From: Verrucomicrobium sp. BvORR106
GTDB taxonomy: Bacteria > Verrucomicrobiota > Verrucomicrobiia > Verrucomicrobiales > Verrucomicrobiaceae
Direction of reading: 5' to 3'
Assembly (NCBI RefSeq): GCF_000739655.1
Contig: NZ_BATR01000096.1
Span: 62,001-126,000, forward strand
Length of the DNA stretch: 64,000 bases
The translations under genes were made by a program, and so were the position numbers. Positions 60,627 to 64,000 of the stretch are shown here, in pieces (position 1 is the first letter of the stretch; each line of letters starts with the position of its first letter). Under the pieces are notes generated by a model. The model was not told the DNA's origin and ran no database searches. It worked only from the letters and a program-made list of their open reading frames with translations.

Positions 60627-60917
60627 CTACGCCTTCTCGTAGTCAATCTCCATAAACTCCGCCACCTCCTTCAGCCACCGCTCCTGCACAAACTTCACGT
60701 GCTCGGGGTGCTCATTGTATCCTGCGTAGGCCGCGGCATTGGCGAACTCCATGGACAGGCCGAAGGTGTAGGGATTCTTTGGGCTGACTTGACGCAGGGT
60801 CTCGAACTTCTCCACGCCGGGGATGGCGGCGAGCTCTCCAGCGGCTTTCAGAAAGTCCTGCTCCTCTGCGGAACCGGTGGCATGCTTCAAACGAAAAACG
60901 ACGGTGTGACGAATCAT
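60627..60917 (-). CDS. Dabb-family (stress-responsive A/B barrel) protein
   Basis: 96 residues from the ATG at 60917: MIRHTVVFRLKHATGSAEEQ, AIPGVEKFETLRQVSPKNPY, TFGLSMEFANAAAYAGYNEH and PEHVKFVQERWLKEVAEFME. This is the dimeric alpha/beta barrel Dabb domain (H-x-V-x-F...Y-x2-H-P-x-H). Function in bacteria is mostly unknown. Located 45 bp from the ceramidase-like gene end and on the same strand. Confidence 0.85.
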   Translation of the reverse strand: MIRHTVVFRLKHATGSAEEQDFLKAAGELAAIPGVEKFETLRQVSPKNPYTFGLSMEFANAAAYAGYNEHPEHVKFVQERWLKEVAEFMEIDYEKA

Positions 60918-60962
60918 AGGGGATTCAGCTTTGCGATGAATGGATGAAATAAACAAGCCAGG

Positions 60963-62495
60963 CTATGGCTTCTTCGCGCTGTCGGTCTCGGCAGCTCCCA
61001 CAGGAACTGGTGCTGGCCACATGTCCCGAATGGACTGGACCGTGCGGTCCACCAGGATCTGGCCACCCTCAGGGCCCACTTTGTTCGTGTGGGGAAGACC
61101 GCTGTAGCTGCCACCTTCGATCGCCTCGGGCGTGGGCAGATACTGCCCTGAGCCGCAGGCGAGCTGGATCAAGAAGGTCTGCAGCGCCGGGCTGCGGGAT
61201 TTCATCTGGATGCCATAGTTCAGATACAGTTCGAAGGGATTGGTGGCGATGGCCACATCGCCCAGGCGGAGCGTGTGCAGTTCCATCTCGTAGTTTGGCG
61301 CCTTGTCGCCGACCTCGGCCCGTCGCACCACCTCGCGTTCGCGCTCCAGCATGTTCAGCAGGTAGGGGTTCAAGTTCCCCATGTTTTCGTACTGCATGAT
61401 CTGCATCTGGGCCTGCTCCTTCTCCCGCGGCAGGATGCGCCTCGGGGGCAGGGAGAGGGCTTCCACCTGGTGCTGGAAGGGTGGGGTGGTGGTTATTTCC
61501 TTGCGGGCAATCTCCACTGTGTCCATCACGGCGGCCGTCAACCGGCGGGCGATCTCCTCCTTGCTGGTCAGGCCGCGGAGCTTGCGCATGCGTTCCTCAG
61601 CCTGCTTGCGGAACATGAGGTGCGGGCTCTGATCTCCCGCGGCGCTGATCCAGCCGAGGATGGTGAGGTTGGGCACCTGCAATTCCTTGCGCAACTGCTC
61701 GCGGGCTTCATGCCAGAAGTCGGCATTGATCGCCTTGCGGCTTTCCACCTCCTGCGCAGGGCAGGCCAGGTTCACGGCCAGCGCCTGCAGTTCCTGTTTC
61801 GCATTCCAGAAGAAGAGCATCTCCACGCCATGGTCTTCGCCGCCCTCCAGGCCGCGGAAACGGGCGTCATTGGTGTTGCCGTACATTTGGGCGCGTCCGT
61901 CGGCGTACACTGCGCGGCGGTTCTGGCCGACGACGGCGTGACCCAGGGTCCAGCTCACGCCACCGGGAGCCCGGTTCTTCCAGGCCTGCTCTGCCGCTGC
62001 CACCAGCCGGGTCAGCAGGAATGCGGTGTACTCATCCGGTTGCATCACCCCTTCCTTGGGTATCTCATAGCGATTCGGAGCCTTCTCCAGTTCCAGTGTC
62101 ACCGGCGCCGTGTGCGTATGGGTGGCATTCAGAAAGAGTTTCTTCAGGTCCAGTCCGGGAAGCTTGCCAGCTAGGTTCATGCGCAGACGGTCCTGGAGGC
62201 CGTCCCGAATCGCCACCAGATCACAGGTGATGATCAACGCCTGATCCACCGGCTTGTCGCCTTCCCTGGACTCGATGGCCAGGGCTGCGGCCACGATGGG
62301 GGTCTCGGCCTTCTGGGAGATGCGGGTGTTGAACTGTCCCGCCAGCGCCACGGGCCGGTCAGGAGTAATGTCCACCGTGGCATGGCCAATGTGCAGCTCC
62401 GCGGCGCGGAGGGTTCCGGTTGCGAACAAGAGGCCGGTCAGCGCCAGAGGCAGGGACGGGCGGCGGAGTACGAGGTTACAGATGGAGTGAAGCAT
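60963..62495 (-). CDS. Neutral/alkaline ceramidase-like exported protein
   Basis: 510 residues from the ATG at 62495. A signal peptide (RPSLPLALTGLLFATGTLRA, AELHIGHATVDITPDRPVAL) leads into a neutral/alkaline non-lysosomal ceramidase-like domain (VDITP, LFLNATHTHTAPVTLELEKA, LAVNLACPAQEVESRKAINA, LGWISAAGDQSPHLMF, GSYSGLPHTNKVGPEGGQIL). The THTHTAP His motif probably binds zinc. Planctomycete and verrucomicrobial paralogues are common and their amide substrates unknown. It follows the heme-binding protein gene by 40 bp, so the two are likely co-transcribed. Confidence 0.82.
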   Translation of the reverse strand: MLHSICNLVLRRPSLPLALTGLLFATGTLRAAELHIGHATVDITPDRPVALAGQFNTRISQKAETPIVAAALAIESREGDKPVDQALIITCDLVAIRDGLQDRLRMNLAGKLPGLDLKKLFLNATHTHTAPVTLELEKAPNRYEIPKEGVMQPDEYTAFLLTRLVAAAEQAWKNRAPGGVSWTLGHAVVGQNRRAVYADGRAQMYGNTNDARFRGLEGGEDHGVEMLFFWNAKQELQALAVNLACPAQEVESRKAINADFWHEAREQLRKELQVPNLTILGWISAAGDQSPHLMFRKQAEERMRKLRGLTSKEEIARRLTAAVMDTVEIARKEITTTPPFQHQVEALSLPPRRILPREKEQAQMQIMQYENMGNLNPYLLNMLEREREVVRRAEVGDKAPNYEMELHTLRLGDVAIATNPFELYLNYGIQMKSRSPALQTFLIQLACGSGQYLPTPEAIEGGSYSGLPHTNKVGPEGGQILVDRTVQSIRDMWPAPVPVGAAETDSAKKP

Positions 62496-62535
62496 GGCGT
62501 GGGGCGTGAGTGAAGGGGGGCGAGGATTCAAGCCG

Positions 62536-64000
62536 TTACTTGGGCACTTTCAGATAGGCGATGAGGTCGGCGAGAGACTGTGGAGTCAGTAGAGCCTCCA
62601 GTCCGTCGGGCATGAGGGAGACATTCGCACTCTGCAGGCGTTTCAGGCCGCTGCGGAGGACGGTGCGGCTGCTCCCATCGGCAAGGCGGAGCGTCAGGCT
62701 GTCGCCCGCCTCGGTGGTGATCGCCCCGTAGAGCTGGGTGCCGTCATTGAGTTCACAGAAATAAGCGGTGAATCCGGGCTCGATGTTCGCACTGGGATCC
62801 AGGATGGATGCGAAGAGCTTGTCTGCCGGATGTTGCACGACGGTGCGCAAATCAGGGCCCACAGCCAATCCCACGCCGTCCAGTTGATGACAGGCCACGC
62901 AGGCTTGGGCGAAAGTCTGACGGCCGCGCGTGGCGTCACCGGGCAGAGTCAACGCGGGGCGGAAGGTGTCCAATACCTTCTGGCGAGAGGAGGGAGCGCC
63001 CAACAGGGCGGCTGCCCGCTCGCGTAGCTTCTTGTCCGGATGCTTGAGCAGGCGGGACTGGCGTTGCACATCCAGACCGCCCAAGGCAATGCGCTTGTCC
63101 GCCACGGCATCTAGCAGCCGTCCTGTTGACTCGGGACGGTCCAGCAGTAGGTCCACGACGGCCTCACGTTGCGCAGGACTGTAGCGTGTCCATCGCTCAA
63201 GCAGTGGCGTGGATGCGGCATTGCCAGCAGCACCCCGCAATGCTGTCGTGGCTGCTTTGAAATTGCCCAGCTCCTGCTCTGGAACGACGACGCTGACAAG
63301 CACGCTCGTCGCCCAGGAGGGATCAGCATCGTACGCCATGAGCGCTGTGGCTGCAGACACCCTGATGCTGGCGGGACGGCTGGCGTCCTCCCCCATGGAC
63401 CGAATCTTCTGCACGGCCTCCTTCTCCTGCGCGAGCAACGTCTGCGCAATTTCGGTTGGGCCACCACTGGCTGCGGCCTTGGCGACATTTCCCAGGACGA
63501 TGGCCTCCAGTGTGGTGGCCGGTTGTTTCTTCTTCAGGGCTTGCCAGAGCTGGGTTGCTCCCTCGATGCTGCTTGAGGTCAGTTTGGGATCCATGTCCTG
63601 CAGCGTGCCTTCGAACAAGGGCTGCGCCAGCAAAGCCAAGGCAGTGCCATCTCCAACACCCACCGCTGTTTGCAGGATGCCAGCCTTCAGCGGAGCGGGT
63701 AGACTATGGTCTGTTGAAGCCTGGGCCAAAGTTGCCAGATGGGGCAGAGCGGCACTCAGGATGGCACCCTGGAGCAGCGGATCATTCTGCGAAGCCTTGG
63801 CCAGAGTCACCATGGCCTTCGCGCCAGCGGGGGTGGTCCAGCCGTCAAGGGCTGTGGCCAGGTGCAACCGGACTTTTGCATCCTCATCATTGGCGAGGGC
63901 GCAAGCCGCAGAGATAACCTCCTGCTCCCGCCTCCCAGCCGCCATCTGTACCGCATTCTCTCTCACTGCGGCTGCGGGGTCCTGGAGAGCTTGCATCAAC
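62536..64000 (-). CDS. PVC-type heme-binding (cytochrome c) domain protein, 5' end beyond window
   Basis: At least 487 residues; the frame stays open to the window edge. The N-terminal part visible is helical repeat-like (DPAAAVRENAVQMAAGRREQ, EVISAACALANDEDAKVRLH), suggesting HEAT-type repeats. The C-terminal domain has the c-type heme motif QACVACHQLDGVGLAVGPDL, then ILDPSANIEPGFTAYFCELN and LMPDGLEALLTPQSLADLIA, YLKVPK, characteristic of the planctomycete/verrucomicrobial putative heme-binding domain often fused to a sugar-dehydrogenase-like propeller. Probably periplasmic. Confidence 0.88.
   Translation of the reverse strand, partial: LMQALQDPAAAVRENAVQMAAGRREQEVISAACALANDEDAKVRLHLATALDGWTTPAGAKAMVTLAKASQNDPLLQGAILSAALPHLATLAQASTDHSLPAPLKAGILQTAVGVGDGTALALLAQPLFEGTLQDMDPKLTSSSIEGATQLWQALKKKQPATTLEAIVLGNVAKAAASGGPTEIAQTLLAQEKEAVQKIRSMGEDASRPASIRVSAATALMAYDADPSWATSVLVSVVVPEQELGNFKAATTALRGAAGNAASTPLLERWTRYSPAQREAVVDLLLDRPESTGRLLDAVADKRIALGGLDVQRQSRLLKHPDKKLRERAAALLGAPSSRQKVLDTFRPALTLPGDATRGRQTFAQACVACHQLDGVGLAVGPDLRTVVQHPADKLFASILDPSANIEPGFTAYFCELNDGTQLYGAITTEAGDSLTLRLADGSSRTVLRSGLKRLQSANVSLMPDGLEALLTPQSLADLIAYLKVPK

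Overview
The window looks like a chromosomal segment of a Verrucomicrobiota bacterium, most likely near Verrucomicrobium/Prosthecobacter/Roseimicrobium. The evidence is a complete Verru_Chthon pseudopilin cassette (B-C-D-A), autotransporter-associated beta-strand repeat proteins, a PEP-CTERM protein, an inverse autotransporter with a beta-helix passenger, and a PVC-type cytochrome c (CxxCH) heme-binding protein. Base composition is GC-rich, roughly 60% by eye. I saw no ribosomal RNA, phage, transposase or CRISPR array, so this is core chromosome carrying many short interspersed repeats. I could not run searches; family names come from motifs and overall sequence resemblance.

0-6 kb holds surface proteins on the minus strand: a truncated beta-strand repeat protein and an inverse autotransporter broken by a one-base frameshift. 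6-13.9 kb holds a membrane protein, a metallophosphoesterase, a frameshifted glucosyl-3-phosphoglycerate synthase, pssA, an Fe-S assembly set (DUF1858-rhodanese, NifU/IscU-like scaffold, SufT), purT and a SIMPL protein. 14-20.8 kb is mostly uncharacterised membrane and exported proteins, a beta-hydroxylase and a tRNA-Gly, ending in an apparent three-gene operon led by an exported acyl-carrier-like lipoprotein that lacks the phosphopantetheine serine. 21-30.3 kb holds a PEP-CTERM beta-strand repeat protein transcribed divergently from the Verru_Chthon cassette.

30.5-43.8 kb holds a sialidase-like protein, a tandem pair of unknown cysteine-motif proteins, a glycine-zipper lipoprotein, a GIY-YIG protein, mtnP, a polysaccharide deacetylase, a dynamin-like GTPase, a Kef-type antiporter, cdsA and dxr. 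44-53.7 kb holds a PhoD-type phosphatase, a VOC protein, thiS, hflX, an SMP-30-like protein, a SUKH-family protein and a tRNA-Pro. 54-60 kb is the arginine cluster argC-argJ-argB-argD-argF. 60.6-64 kb holds a Dabb protein, a ceramidase-like protein and the end of the heme-binding protein.

The most distinctive layer is the non-coding repeat landscape. It includes two families of roughly 140-180 bp elements with inverted ends (R1, R2), intergenic tracts of different sequence that share a 7-nt period, a 9-nt-period motif (ACAGGATTAACAAGATT), and a 17-19-nt tandem array with inverted partners. In at least five genes the stop codon lies inside one of these repeats. Two near-identical TGTGAC-N6-GTCACA palindromes sit on start codons near the left end.
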